A DNA stretch of 64,000 nt from the NCBI RefSeq assembly GCF_001613385.1, contig NZ_BDCG01000016.1:62001-126000 (forward strand), given 5' to 3'. Under the pieces are notes generated by a model. It was not told the origin of the DNA. It saw only the letters and a program-made list of their open reading frames with translations, and searched no databases. The stretch comes from Nocardia flavorosea NBRC 108225. GTDB lineage: Bacteria > Actinomycetota > Actinomycetes > Mycobacteriales > Mycobacteriaceae. Positions 17,507 to 25,935 of this stretch are shown here, piece after piece (position 1 is the stretch's first letter; each line of letters starts with the position of its first letter). A program made the translations under genes and the position numbers.

Positions 17507-18391
17507 GTGTTCGATGCCCATGTGCACATCATCGATCCGCGTTTTCCGCTGATCGAGAACGAGGGCTACCTACCGGAGCCGTACACCATTGCCGACTACC
17601 GGCGCCGGATGTCGCGGTTCGAGCTCTCCGGCGGCGCGGTGGTCAGCGCCTCCTTCCAGGCCAACGACCAGAGCTACCTGCGGGCCGCGCTGGCCGAACT
17701 CGGACCGGGCTGGGTCGGGGTCACCCGGCTCGATCTGGATGCCTCGGATTCGGAAATTCTCGATCTGCACGAGGCCGGGGTGCGGGCGGTGCGGTTCAAC
17801 CTCAAACGCGCCGCCACCGATATCGCCGGCATGACCCGTCAAGCCCTGCGTGCGCACGAACTCGTGGGCTGGCATGTGGAAATCTATGTCGACGGCCAGA
17901 TGCTGGCCTCCTTGCAGCCGGTGATCCTGAAACTGCCGAAGGTATCCGTCGATCACCTGGGGATGTCCGAGGAGGGACTGTCCTACCTGCTCGATCTCGT
18001 CGATCGGGGCGCCCGGGTGAAGGCGACCGGTTTCGGGCGGGTCGATATGGACGTCGCGACGGCCCTGCGCCGGATCCACGCGGTGAACCCCGAAGCGCTC
18101 ATGTTCGGCAGCGACCTGCCCGGCACTCGCGCCGGCCGCCCCTTCCGGGAGGCCGATGTGGAGCTGATCGCCGACGTGGTCGGCACCGATATGCACGCGG
18201 TTCTCGAGGACAATGCCCGCGCGTTCTACGGTCTACCGCCCATCGACCGCACTCTCGAAGACCCCACCCCCACGCTCCCCTTGTTCGCCCCGTCGCTTCG
18301 GGAGGCAGCCCGCCGCCCTGCCTCCGACGGCACCACCCGGCCGCTCCCGATCGTCGAGCGACGGCCGGGACGAGGCCCGGGCCCGCGCTGA
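17507..18391 (+). CDS. Amidohydrolase-family (metal-dependent TIM barrel) protein
   Basis: A 294-residue protein that starts with the metal-binding motif DAHVHIIDP. Conserved histidines follow (GWHVEIYVDG, VSVDHLGM) and an aspartate in LMFGSDLPGTRAGRPF, the pattern of amidohydrolase_2 enzymes such as lactonases and decarboxylases. The GTG at 17507 places the HxH motif at the N-terminus as usual. A CATTCT six bases before it suggests a leaderless message. The last 35 residues are a Pro/Arg-rich tail. The substrate is unknown. Confidence 0.8.
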   Translation: MFDAHVHIIDPRFPLIENEGYLPEPYTIADYRRRMSRFELSGGAVVSASFQANDQSYLRAALAELGPGWVGVTRLDLDASDSEILDLHEAGVRAVRFNLKRAATDIAGMTRQALRAHELVGWHVEIYVDGQMLASLQPVILKLPKVSVDHLGMSEEGLSYLLDLVDRGARVKATGFGRVDMDVATALRRIHAVNPEALMFGSDLPGTRAGRPFREADVELIADVVGTDMHAVLEDNARAFYGLPPIDRTLEDPTPTLPLFAPSLREAARRPASDGTTRPLPIVERRPGRGPGPR

Positions 18392-18403
18392 CGCACGGTG
18401 GCG

Positions 18404-18886
18404 TCAGGCGGCGATCGCCCCGATCACCCAGACCCCGCTCGCGAGCAGAGCGCCCAGCAATTCCACCAGGATCGACAGGCCCACGCCCTTGATCGCATGC
18501 TTGCTCGACGCCCACGCCTGCCGGTTGTCGGGCATCCGGGCCATCTCCGAGAAATACACCCCCACAACGAAACCCACGAACAGTCCGACCACCGGGATCA
18601 CGAAGAAGCCGGCGATTCCGGCAAGCCCACCCAGCAGCAGGGTCCGGTTCGGAATCCCGGCCTCCTTCAGATTCCGGCCGGGCCAGGTGTATTTCACCAC
18701 CCCCGAGATCACCAGCAGCAGCGTGCTGATCCCGAGCACCACCCACGCCACGGTCCCGCCGGTGAGGAACGCCCACACCGCGACCGCCGCGAAGATCAGG
18801 ACCACCCCCGGCAGAATCGGCACCACGATACCGACCAGGCCGACCAGAATCACCAGGCCGACGATGATTTCGCCCCATACGCTCAC
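18404..18886 (-). CDS. DUF456 membrane protein
   Basis: A 160-residue integral membrane protein with four to five hydrophobic helices. Glycine-rich repeats (LVGLVGIVVPILPGVVLIFA and LGGLAGIAGFFVIPVVGLFV) are typical of DUF456. The function of the family is unknown. The GTG at 18886 starts the first helix; the open frame upstream is not membrane-like. It converges with the amidohydrolase gene. Confidence 0.85.
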   Translation of the reverse strand: MSVWGEIIVGLVILVGLVGIVVPILPGVVLIFAAVAVWAFLTGGTVAWVVLGISTLLLVISGVVKYTWPGRNLKEAGIPNRTLLLGGLAGIAGFFVIPVVGLFVGFVVGVYFSEMARMPDNRQAWASSKHAIKGVGLSILVELLGALLASGVWVIGAIAA

Positions 18887-19065
18887 ATCACCAACGTAGC
18901 CCGAGTCCGGAGGACGTGCCGGACCCGCGGAAAGCCTGTCCGCCGACGACGGGACCGGTGCGGGCCGGGCCGATACAATCACGGCTGCGCGACGATCGAG
19001 CCCCGACCGCGGGCAGACGAGGGAGCCCGGACCGCGGGTAACCGAACAGAGGAGGTCGACAGCTG

Positions 19066-19872
19066 GTGCAGGTCACGACTCTGCGCAGGTACCCGGTGAA
19101 ATCCATGCTCGGCGAGGATGTGCCGGAACTCGTGGTCGACAACGGCGGTGCCCTCGGCGACCGGGCGCTGGCCGTGATCGATACGGCCACCGGCCGGGTC
19201 GCCACCGCCAAACAGCCCAAATTGTGGCGGCGGCTGCTGCAATGCTCCGCCGCCGGAGCCCCGGGCCGAGTGCGCATCACATTGCCGGATGGGCGGATCA
19301 TCGAGATCGATACGGATGACGCCGCCCGGCACTTGAGCGAACTGCTGGAACGCGAAGTCCGCCTGGCCGACCAGTGTCCCGACGGCGCCGAAATGGAAAG
19401 AGCCGACCCCGAAGAGGTGCTCGCCAAAGGGATCGATGCGGCGTCGAACTACGTGACCGGGCCGGTGGCCCGCGCCACTCCGGGAACCTCCTTCGTCGAT
19501 TACGCTCCGCTGCATTTGGTCACCACTGCCAGCCTCGACCGGCTCGATGTCGAGGCCGAGCGTTATCGGCCGAACCTGATCGTGACAACACCCGCGGGGT
19601 TCCCGCCCTACGGCGAAAACGACTGGGTCGGAAAGGAATTGTCCATCGGTGAAGTGCGGTTGTCGGCGATTACGGCCACCCCCCGTTGCGCGGTGCCGAC
19701 GTTGGAGCACGGGGACCTTCCTCGTTCACCCGAGGCAGTCCGCCGGCCGATGGCCGAGAACCGGGTCGAGGTCGCCATTCCGGGGCGGGGCGCTCTGCCC
19801 TGCGCCGGGGTGTATCTGACAGTGCTGCAGGGCGGCACCATCAGAACCGGAGATCCGCTGGTACTGGGCTAG
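19066..19872 (+). CDS. MOSC-domain protein
   Basis: A 268-residue protein with an N-terminal MOSC_N beta-barrel (VTTLRRYPVKSMLGEDV, with the conserved YPVKS) and a C-terminal MOSC domain (RPNLIVTTP, then TPRCAVPTLEHG with the conserved cysteine). MOSC proteins move sulfur or bind molybdenum cofactor, like the C-terminal part of Mo-cofactor sulfurase. No Mo enzyme is next to it. It starts with GTG, with AGGAGG about 10 bases upstream. Confidence 0.88.
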   Translation: MQVTTLRRYPVKSMLGEDVPELVVDNGGALGDRALAVIDTATGRVATAKQPKLWRRLLQCSAAGAPGRVRITLPDGRIIEIDTDDAARHLSELLEREVRLADQCPDGAEMERADPEEVLAKGIDAASNYVTGPVARATPGTSFVDYAPLHLVTTASLDRLDVEAERYRPNLIVTTPAGFPPYGENDWVGKELSIGEVRLSAITATPRCAVPTLEHGDLPRSPEAVRRPMAENRVEVAIPGRGALPCAGVYLTVLQGGTIRTGDPLVLG

Positions 19873-19882
19873 CTCGGCTCGC

Positions 19883-20386
19883 TCAGGCCCGGGCGATTTC
19901 CTCACGCCATACCGGGCTGTCGACGTAGTGGTTGTCGTACTGCTGGGAGCTGTCCCGGATCTCTTGGACGGTCGCCTCGCCGCGGTACACCCGCTCCAGC
20001 AGCCGGTAGTAGTCGAACCGGTGCAGGCCCGGTGTGAAAACCACGAGCAGTTCGGCTTCCGAACCGGGCGCCGGGGCGAAGGCGTGCGGCACCGTGGGCG
20101 GAACGGTGAGGAAATCGCCGCGTTCGAGCCGGACGATTTCGTCGCCGAGCAGGAAGCGCATGGACCCGTCGAGTACCAGGAACATTTCGGTGGCCGCGGT
20201 GTGGAAATGCGCGGGCGCACCGGGTGACCCCTTCGACAGACTCGCTTTGTTGGCGGTGAGCGCACCGCCGGTTTCGCCGGCGTCGGCCAGCAGGGTGATG
20301 AGGCTCAGCGCGCCGTCCTGGAGCGTCGCCGCGTTCCCGGACCGGACGAGAACCGGCGACGCGGACTGCTGCGTGGTTGTTGCCAT
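19883..20386 (-). CDS. Cupin-domain protein
   Basis: A 167-residue single cupin barrel. The metal-site motifs are HFHTAATEMFLVLDGSMRF (two histidines and a glutamate) and the second motif FLTVPPTVPHAFAP (histidine). The family includes dioxygenases and sugar-binding proteins; no substrate can be assigned. It lies 177 bases downstream of the padR gene on the same strand and could be in its regulon. It overlaps nothing and converges with the MOSC gene. Confidence 0.85.
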   Translation of the reverse strand: MATTTQQSASPVLVRSGNAATLQDGALSLITLLADAGETGGALTANKASLSKGSPGAPAHFHTAATEMFLVLDGSMRFLLGDEIVRLERGDFLTVPPTVPHAFAPAPGSEAELLVVFTPGLHRFDYYRLLERVYRGEATVQEIRDSSQQYDNHYVDSPVWREEIARA

Positions 20387-20563
20387 GGTGATCTCCCTGC
20401 GCCTGTGCGACTCGGTGTCGCGTTTTGTGTGTCGGTTGGTCGACGAGGCGTGGGCGAACAGTGTGACATCGAGCGGTCACCTCGAGCCGTGCGCGCCCGG
20501 ACAGGGCGTGGGAGCCGAACAGCGCGTACGGATTGTGCCGGGTCGGCGGAGGCTGTCCGAGGT

Positions 20564-21109
20564 TCAGCGTGGTGCGGTGAGTTTGTCTATGTCGGCGAGT
20601 ACGCGTTCGTGCCAGTCGATTTCCCCCTGGATCCGCAGGCGGGCGTGTTCGACGATCAGGTCGTCGGCGATGTTCTGGTCCGGCCAGCGGCGGTCGAGTT
20701 GGTGTTCGATGTGGGAGCCGCGGGCGCGCAGGGCGGCTATCCGGTCTTCGAGGTAACCACGCAGCAGTTCGCGGTCGAGATCGGTGCTGACGGCGAGGGC
20801 CAGGTCGACCGGGTCCGGGCGCAGATCCACTTCGGTGAAGGCTTCGTCGCGGAGTGCGCGTAGTTCGCGATGCCCCTCGTCGGTGATCTCGTAGACGGTG
20901 CGGGCGGGTAGCGCGCCCTGCTGTTCGGTGCGCAGGGGGCGGATGAGGCCCTCGTCGGCCATGCGGTGCAGGGCGCTGTACAGGGATCCGGGCTTGACCT
21001 GCGACCACAGGTCGGCGCGGTCGAGGCGGGCGTCTCGCCGGATCTGATGGCCGTGCATCGGCCCCCGCCGGGAGAGTGCGGCGAGGACGAACAATCGGGT
21101 TTCGTTCAC
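20564..21109 (-). CDS. PadR-family transcriptional regulator
   Basis: A 181-residue protein with the PadR winged helix at the N-terminus: RLFVLAALSRRGPMHGHQIR, then KPGSLYSALHRMADEGLI and RTVYEITDEGHRELR. A helical C-terminal dimerisation part (Vir_act_alpha_C-like) follows. PadR proteins usually repress divergent genes. The 47-base gap to the peptide deformylase gene carries an inverted repeat lying across that gene's promoter, so repression of def and of itself is the obvious model. Confidence 0.9.
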   Translation of the reverse strand: MNETRLFVLAALSRRGPMHGHQIRRDARLDRADLWSQVKPGSLYSALHRMADEGLIRPLRTEQQGALPARTVYEITDEGHRELRALRDEAFTEVDLRPDPVDLALAVSTDLDRELLRGYLEDRIAALRARGSHIEHQLDRRWPDQNIADDLIVEHARLRIQGEIDWHERVLADIDKLTAPR

Positions 21110-21118
21110 CGCATCAGT

Positions 21119-21148
21119 CTGACACGACTACTCGTATTTGAGTACTCT
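21119..21148 (+). promoter_or_regulatory. Leaderless def promoter with embedded PadR-type operator
   Basis: CTGACA (21119-21124) and TACTCT (21143-21148) are spaced by 18 bases, and the ATG of def follows 8 bases later, implying a leaderless message. Between them lies the inverted repeat TACTC-N6-GAGTA (21129-21144). A repressor bound there would block the promoter. Confidence 0.6.
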
Positions 21149-21156
21149 CTTATGGC

Positions 21157-21723
21157 ATGACTGTCCGACCCATTCTGATCGCCGGTGATCCGCGCCTGGT
21201 CACACCGGCAACCCCGGTAACCGTGTTCGACGACGAATTGGCCGCGTTCGTGGAGGACCTGTTCGACACCCTCACCGCCGCCAACGGTGCGGGTCTGGCC
21301 GCGAACCAGGTCGGCGACCCACGTGCGGTTTTCGTCTACGACCTCGTGGACGCCGACGGCCGCCACCGCGGTCATGTGGTGAATCCCGTGCTGGAAACGT
21401 CCGCGATCCCGGAAACCATGCCCGATCCGGACGATCTCGAGGGGTGCCTCTCGGTGCCGGGGGAGTGGTTTCCGACCGGCCGGGCGCACAGCGCCCAGGT
21501 TGCCGGTGTCGATAGATACGGCGACCCGGTTTCCGTCGAAGGTACCGGCTATCTGGCCCGCTGTCTGCAACACGAAACCGACCACTTGGCCGGACGGCTC
21601 TACCTGGACCGCCTGCTCGGCCGCAACCGTCGCGAGGCTCGTCGCATGATCAAACAGCGGCAGTGGACCGAACCCGGTCGTAGTTGGCTTCCCGGTGTCG
21701 ATCCCGGAATGGATGAAAGCTGA
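21157..21723 (+). CDS. def: Peptide deformylase
   Basis: Removes the N-formyl group from new proteins; it needs a metal ion. The three family motifs are complete: GAGLAANQVG (motif 1), EGCLSVPG (motif 2, metal-binding Cys) and QHETDHLAG (motif 3, two His and the catalytic Glu). The length of 188 residues is normal. Standing alone, away from fmt and facing a PadR regulator, suggests it is an extra, regulated deformylase rather than the housekeeping copy; this is inference. Confidence 0.93.
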   Translation: MTVRPILIAGDPRLVTPATPVTVFDDELAAFVEDLFDTLTAANGAGLAANQVGDPRAVFVYDLVDADGRHRGHVVNPVLETSAIPETMPDPDDLEGCLSVPGEWFPTGRAHSAQVAGVDRYGDPVSVEGTGYLARCLQHETDHLAGRLYLDRLLGRNRREARRMIKQRQWTEPGRSWLPGVDPGMDES

Positions 21724-21782
21724 CCGGTTGCGAAACGCTCTATTCGCACTGAACGAGTGGTGGAGTATCGCCGCTCCGATAT

Positions 21783-21798
21783 GTAGTACGTATGCTAC
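21783..21798. promoter_or_regulatory. Imperfect inverted repeat upstream of the ABC exporter operon
   Basis: GTAGTACGTATGCTAC has GTAG/CTAC arms around a TACGTA core, 33-48 bases before the ABC ATPase start and next to possible -10 elements. It could be the operator of the XRE regulator encoded third in the operon. Confidence 0.35.
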
Positions 21799-21830
21799 CA
21801 TTTGTCTAAGTTGGGCAATTGGGAGGTCTC

Positions 21831-22760
21831 ATGGCTTCGGGGGACGGCGTAGTGATCGATGTCGGCGCGCTGCGAATGCACTACGACACCACCGAGGTGC
21901 TGCGGGATGTGTCATTCCAGGCGCGGCGTGGGGAGGTCCTCGTGATGCTCGGACCCAATGGGGCGGGTAAGACCACCACGCTCGAGATCCTGGAGGGGTT
22001 CCGCACTCGTTCGGCGGGGGAGGTGCGTGTCCTGGGGGTCGATCCGGCTCATGGCGACGAAGCCTGGCGGGCGCGAATGGGTGTGGTGTTGCAGTCCTGG
22101 CGCGATCATGCCAAATGGCGGGTGCGGGAATTACTCGCGCATCTCGGGGCCTACTACCGTCCCTACTCGGATCGCCGAGCTCGGAAGCCGTGGGATACCG
22201 GTGAACTCATCGAATTGGTAGGGCTGACCGAGCATGCGGGAGCCAAGATCTCCACCCTGTCCGGTGGGCAGCGGCGGCGGCTGGATGTGGCGATCGGGAT
22301 CGTCGGCCGCCCGGAGCTGCTGTTCATGGACGAACCCACCGCCGGTTTCGACCCCGCGGCCCGGCGCGATTTCCACGATCTGGTGCACCGCCTCGCCGAT
22401 CTCGAGGACACCACGGTACTGCTGACCACCCACGACCTCGACGAAGCGGAAAAGCTCGCCGATCGGATCCTGATCCTGGCCGGTGGACGGATCATCGCCG
22501 ACGGTTCGGCAGAGGAACTGTCGCGCAGTATCGCCGGGGAAGCCGAGGTGCGCTGGACCGTGGGCGATCGGCGCTTCGTGCACACCACCACCGAAGCCAC
22601 GAAATACGTGCACGAACTGTTCGAACAGCACGGCGACCGGATCGGCGATCTGGAGGTCCGCCGGGCGTCGCTGGAAGACACCTATATGAGGCTGGTCCGC
22701 CGCCACGAATCCGGGGAGCCGGGGGCAGTGGTGCACACTCTCGCGGAGGTCACCCGATGA
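21831..22760 (+). CDS. ABC transporter ATP-binding protein (DrrA-like exporter)
   Basis: A 309-residue ATPase with Walker A GPNGAGKTTT, the Q-loop region VVLQSWRDHAKW, signature LSGGQRRRL, Walker B LLFMDEPTAGFDP and the switch TTHDLDEAEKLADR. After the ATPase domain comes a C-terminal extension of about 80 residues as in drug-export ATPases. The start at 21831 has GGGAGG 4 bases upstream. It overlaps the permease gene as ATGA, so the pair is co-translated. Confidence 0.92.
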   Translation: MASGDGVVIDVGALRMHYDTTEVLRDVSFQARRGEVLVMLGPNGAGKTTTLEILEGFRTRSAGEVRVLGVDPAHGDEAWRARMGVVLQSWRDHAKWRVRELLAHLGAYYRPYSDRRARKPWDTGELIELVGLTEHAGAKISTLSGGQRRRLDVAIGIVGRPELLFMDEPTAGFDPAARRDFHDLVHRLADLEDTTVLLTTHDLDEAEKLADRILILAGGRIIADGSAEELSRSIAGEAEVRWTVGDRRFVHTTTEATKYVHELFEQHGDRIGDLEVRRASLEDTYMRLVRRHESGEPGAVVHTLAEVTR

Positions 22761-23608
22761 ATCCCACCGCCACCGCCGTACGCGGCGGTTTCGCCCGCGC
22801 CTGGATCGAACTGCGGCAGATGTACCGCAACGCACCCGAACTGCTCGGTCAGTTCCTGACACCGGCGCTGTCGCTGTGTGCGCTCTACCTATTGCGCAAC
22901 CGGGAGTACGCGGACAGCGGACTGTCGATCGCCGAGCTCGCGCTACCCGGCCTGCTCGGCAGCATCATCGCCTTCAACGGCCTGTTCGCGATCGCCAATG
23001 TACTGGTGCTGGACCGCGAGGACGGCACGCTCCTGCGGGCCAAGGCCGTCCCGAACGGCATGATCGGATATTTCGTCGGCAAGATCACCACCGCGGCGGG
23101 ATCGGTGCTCGTGCAAGTGCTCGTGGTGCTCGTGGTCGGCATGCTGGTCATCGGTGGGTTGTCACCGGACGGCCCCGGGGCGTGGCTCACGTTCGGCTGG
23201 GTCGTCCTGCTCGGCCTCCTCGCCATCCTGCCGGCCGGCGCGATCCTCGGTGGTGTCCTCGAGGGGCCACGTGCGACCTTTCTGCTGACCATGCCGCTGA
23301 TGGGGCTCATCGCGATATCCGGCATCTTCTACCCGATCACGGCGCTGCCCGGCTGGTTGCAGTCGGTAGCCCAGGCCTTCCCGATGTATTGGGCGGGTCT
23401 GGGGATGCGGTCGGCGCTGCTGGCGCCCGAAACGGTGGCCATCGAGATCGACCGGTCCTGGCGGCATCTCGAAACCGCCGCGGTACTGGGGGCATGGGCC
23501 GTCGTGGGCCTGCTCGTCGCGCCGGTAGTGTTGCGACGCATGGCGCGTCACGAATCAGGGTCGAGTATGGCCGCTCGCCGCGAGAAGGCGATGCAGCGTG
23601 CCTTCTGA
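22757..23608 (+). CDS. ABC-2 type permease
   Basis: A 283-residue membrane protein with about six hydrophobic helices: LYLLRN near the start, LPGLLGSIIAFNGLFAIANV, VLVQVLVVLVVGMLVIGGL, FGWVVLLGLLAILPAGAIL, LLTMPLMGLIAISGIFYPIT and AVLGAWAVVGLLVAPVVLR. This is the ABC2_membrane pattern of lipid or drug exporters. It begins inside the ATPase stop (ATGA) and ends overlapping the XRE gene by 11 bases. The substrate is unknown. Confidence 0.9.
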   Translation: MNPTATAVRGGFARAWIELRQMYRNAPELLGQFLTPALSLCALYLLRNREYADSGLSIAELALPGLLGSIIAFNGLFAIANVLVLDREDGTLLRAKAVPNGMIGYFVGKITTAAGSVLVQVLVVLVVGMLVIGGLSPDGPGAWLTFGWVVLLGLLAILPAGAILGGVLEGPRATFLLTMPLMGLIAISGIFYPITALPGWLQSVAQAFPMYWAGLGMRSALLAPETVAIEIDRSWRHLETAAVLGAWAVVGLLVAPVVLRRMARHESGSSMAARREKAMQRAF

Positions 23609-23840
23609 GGTCATCTACAACCGTATCGCGATGTTGCGCGCCGAACGCGGTATCTCGCGGCGGCAACTGGCCGAGGCGCTGGGCGTCCACTATCAGACCG
23701 TGGGCTACCTGGAACGTGGTGAATACAGTCCCAGCCTGCACCTGGCGTTGCGGATCGCGGCCTATTTCGAGGTGGCGGTGGAGGTCGTGTTCTCCACCGA
23801 ACCGTTCCCGCGGCTCGGTTCGGGTACCGAAACCGCATGA
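23598..23840 (+). CDS. Small XRE-family helix-turn-helix regulator
   Basis: An 80-residue protein that is nearly all helix-turn-helix: YNRIAMLRAERGISRRQLAE, then ALGVHYQTVGYLERGEYSPS, followed by the usual LHLALRIAAYFEVAVEVVFS. Such short regulators typically end ABC exporter operons and control them. The GTG at 23598 lies inside the end of the permease gene. Its 3' end is overlapped on the other strand by the MerR gene. Confidence 0.85.
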   Translation: MPSEVIYNRIAMLRAERGISRRQLAEALGVHYQTVGYLERGEYSPSLHLALRIAAYFEVAVEVVFSTEPFPRLGSGTETA

Positions 23841-24268
23841 GCTGCTTGTCTGCCGGCCGTATGGGCCCGGCCGGTCGCGTCTGCTGCCGACCGGTTCGAT
23901 GCGGGACTCGCCGGCGTCCCGATGCTCGAGCGAAGTCCGAGAATTTCCGCCTTCTGAGCCTGGAGGCGGGCGATTCCGGCATCCAATTGCGCCGTCCGTT
24001 CGTCGAGTTGGGCCAATGCGGCTGCCCGCTCGGCATCGGAGGCACCCGCGGGGTCGATACAAGCGACCTGCAGTATCGCGGCGGCCTCGGACAGCGAAAG
24101 GCCGGACGCGAGCAGGCAGCGGATATGGTCCACGGTCTGGACGTCCTCGGGGTGGTAGTTCCGGTAACCGTTCGTATCGCGTTCTGGCGAGAGGATCCCG
24201 GCACCCTCGTAGTGCCGGAGCATGCGCGGGCTCGCCCCGGTGGCAAGACTCAAATCGCGTATTCGCAT
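23762..24268 (-). CDS. MerR-family transcriptional regulator
   Basis: A 168-residue protein. The N-terminal MerR helix-turn-helix is RIRDLSLATGASPRMLRHYE, continuing with GILSPERDTNGYRNYHPEDV. It is followed by a coiled-coil dimerisation helix (LDERTAQLDAGIARLQAQ). There is no clear metal-binding cysteine cluster, so the signal is unknown. The last 27 codons run antisense across the end of the XRE gene, and this Thr/Ser-rich tail may be a late extension. It is divergent from the oxidoreductase gene, its likely target. Confidence 0.85.
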   Translation of the reverse strand: MRIRDLSLATGASPRMLRHYEGAGILSPERDTNGYRNYHPEDVQTVDHIRCLLASGLSLSEAAAILQVACIDPAGASDAERAAALAQLDERTAQLDAGIARLQAQKAEILGLRSSIGTPASPASNRSAADATGRAHTAGRQAAHAVSVPEPSRGNGSVENTTSTATSK

Positions 24269-24283
24269 CCGGCGGCCCTTTCC

Positions 24284-24314
24284 TTGACATTGACGTTAGT
24301 GTCATAGCTTAGTT
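24284..24314 (+). promoter_or_regulatory. MerR-type promoter with long spacer and dyad operator
   Basis: TTGACA (24284-24289) and TTAGTT (24309-24314) are separated by 19 bases, the unusually long spacer typical of MerR-activated promoters. The inverted repeat TGACA-N10-TGTCA (24285-24304) lies largely between the two elements. The oxidoreductase ATG is 9 bases after the -10. Confidence 0.55.
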
Positions 24315-24322
24315 TCGCCGGT

Positions 24323-24952
24323 ATGACGAACGAAAACAGTCGGCCGAAAGTGCTACTCGTAGTCGCGCACCCGGACCACGACTCGGCTACCTGGGCTGTG
24401 GCACGGGCTATCGAACAGGGCATCCGGTCCGCGGGGAGTGTCACCGCCACAATCCACGACCTGGTGGCGTCCGGGTTCGATCCGGTCTACGGAAAGGCGG
24501 ACCTGGCTCATCACCGAGGCTTGTCGGGACTGCCCGCCGATGTCGGGCGTGAGCAGGAACTACTCGAGTCGGCGGAGGTGACCGTCGTCCTCTTTCCCGT
24601 CTACTGGTGGTCCATGCCCGCACTTGCCAAAGGCTGGTTCGACCGGGTTTTCGGGGCCTACGACGATGTTTCGCACGGCAGCCCGAGCGCGGTGCGGAAA
24701 CTCCATCTCGTCGCACTGGCCGGTCTGGGGGAAGCTACGTTCGCCCGCCATGGATACAAAGCGGCGTTGACCACTCAGACGATGCACGGTATCGCCGACT
24801 ACTCCCAGGTCGGCGACGCATCGATCGAATTCCTGTACGACACCGAGTCCAAGGACCCGGCACTGCACGAACAACTGATCGCCCGGGGATTCGAGATCGG
24901 CGTCGAGATGGCTCAGCGTGCGCAACCGGCACACGACCGGGTGGCGGTCTGA
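24323..24952 (+). CDS. NAD(P)H-dependent flavodoxin-fold oxidoreductase (quinone-reductase-like)
   Basis: A 209-residue protein of the flavodoxin_2 family (MdaB/KefF/NQO-like). It begins with KVLLVVAHPDHDSATWAVAR. The flavin-binding VVLFPVYWWSMPALAKGWFD and the loop LAGLGEATF follow. These enzymes make two-electron reductions of quinones using FMN or FAD, often in response to electrophiles. Its promoter has the structure expected for control by the divergent MerR protein. Confidence 0.88.
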   Translation: MTNENSRPKVLLVVAHPDHDSATWAVARAIEQGIRSAGSVTATIHDLVASGFDPVYGKADLAHHRGLSGLPADVGREQELLESAEVTVVLFPVYWWSMPALAKGWFDRVFGAYDDVSHGSPSAVRKLHLVALAGLGEATFARHGYKAALTTQTMHGIADYSQVGDASIEFLYDTESKDPALHEQLIARGFEIGVEMAQRAQPAHDRVAV

Positions 24953-25128
24953 GTGGTCCGGTGATAGCCGTGTGTTCGCCGGTCTGCCGTCAGCGCACGG
25001 CAGCACAGCCGGCCGCCGATCCGGGACCGGCGGTCGACGACCAGCTCGCCGAGGTGATTTACGACGAATGGACCGCGACCCAAACCTCATGAACTGTCGC
25101 ACCCATTCATCGGCCACGGGCGTGGGCG

Positions 25129-25935
25129 TCAGTAGAGGAAGTCCGCGAGGATACGGGCAACGTCAGCGGGCACTGTGGAGGGTGCGAAATGCGTCTGCCC
25201 CGGAAGGGTTTCGAGGTGGGCGCCCGGCATCACCGCCGCGAGGCGTTCGATGGTTTCCGGCATCGGTTGCCAGGTGTCGGAGCCGTGCATGAGCAGGGTC
25301 GGCGTAGTCACCGAAGACCAGCGGTCCAGGTAGCTGGTGTCACCGACCATCGACTCCAGATCGCGGCACCAGCCGTCGGAGTCGTCGGGGGAGTCCGCGT
25401 CGTCCGTCGCGGCCGACCGGTCGAGCATCGCGGCGGGAACCCGGGCCACCTTCTCGGCCAGCAACCGCTGGGCCTCGCTGCGGTCCCCGTTCGCCGTGAG
25501 CAGCTCGAACCGCGACAGGACGGGCGCCAGCTCCGCGCCCGCCGCATACAGCGGGGGCTCCCACAGGGCCAGCGAGCGGATCGCCAGCCCGGATGCCGCC
25601 GCGTGCAGGGCCACGGTCGCACCGTACGACATGCCCACGAGGTGGGTCGGCCGGCCGATCATATCGATGATCGTTCCCAGATCACGCACCTCGTCCGCGA
25701 AATGTTTCGGGGCATGCCCGGGCCCGCTCGGTGCGTAGCCGCGCCGGGCCGGCAGCCAGAGATCGAACCGGTCCGCCAAGTGCTCGGCCACCGGCTGCCA
25801 GGAATGCAGTCCGCCGCCGGAACCGTGGATCATGATCACCGGCGCCCCGACCCCGGTCCGGTGGTAGCGGATGATGGTCCCGTCGAACGATCGGAAGCTC
25901 GCGGGCGGTAGGTCGGTGAACAACGGCATGCGCAT
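25129..25935 (-). CDS. Alpha/beta hydrolase
   Basis: A 268-residue enzyme with the oxyanion motif VIMIHGSGGGLHSW, the nucleophile elbow GMSYGA, an acid in LLMHGSDTWQPMP and the catalytic histidine in LPGQTHFAPS close to the C-terminus. The start is set at the ATG at 25935 because the protein similarity begins here (PLFTDLPPASFRSFDGTIIR). An ATG two codons later is equally possible, and the open frame extends much further upstream without protein-like content. Substrate unknown. Confidence 0.82.
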   Translation of the reverse strand: MRMPLFTDLPPASFRSFDGTIIRYHRTGVGAPVIMIHGSGGGLHSWQPVAEHLADRFDLWLPARRGYAPSGPGHAPKHFADEVRDLGTIIDMIGRPTHLVGMSYGATVALHAAASGLAIRSLALWEPPLYAAGAELAPVLSRFELLTANGDRSEAQRLLAEKVARVPAAMLDRSAATDDADSPDDSDGWCRDLESMVGDTSYLDRWSSVTTPTLLMHGSDTWQPMPETIERLAAVMPGAHLETLPGQTHFAPSTVPADVARILADFLY

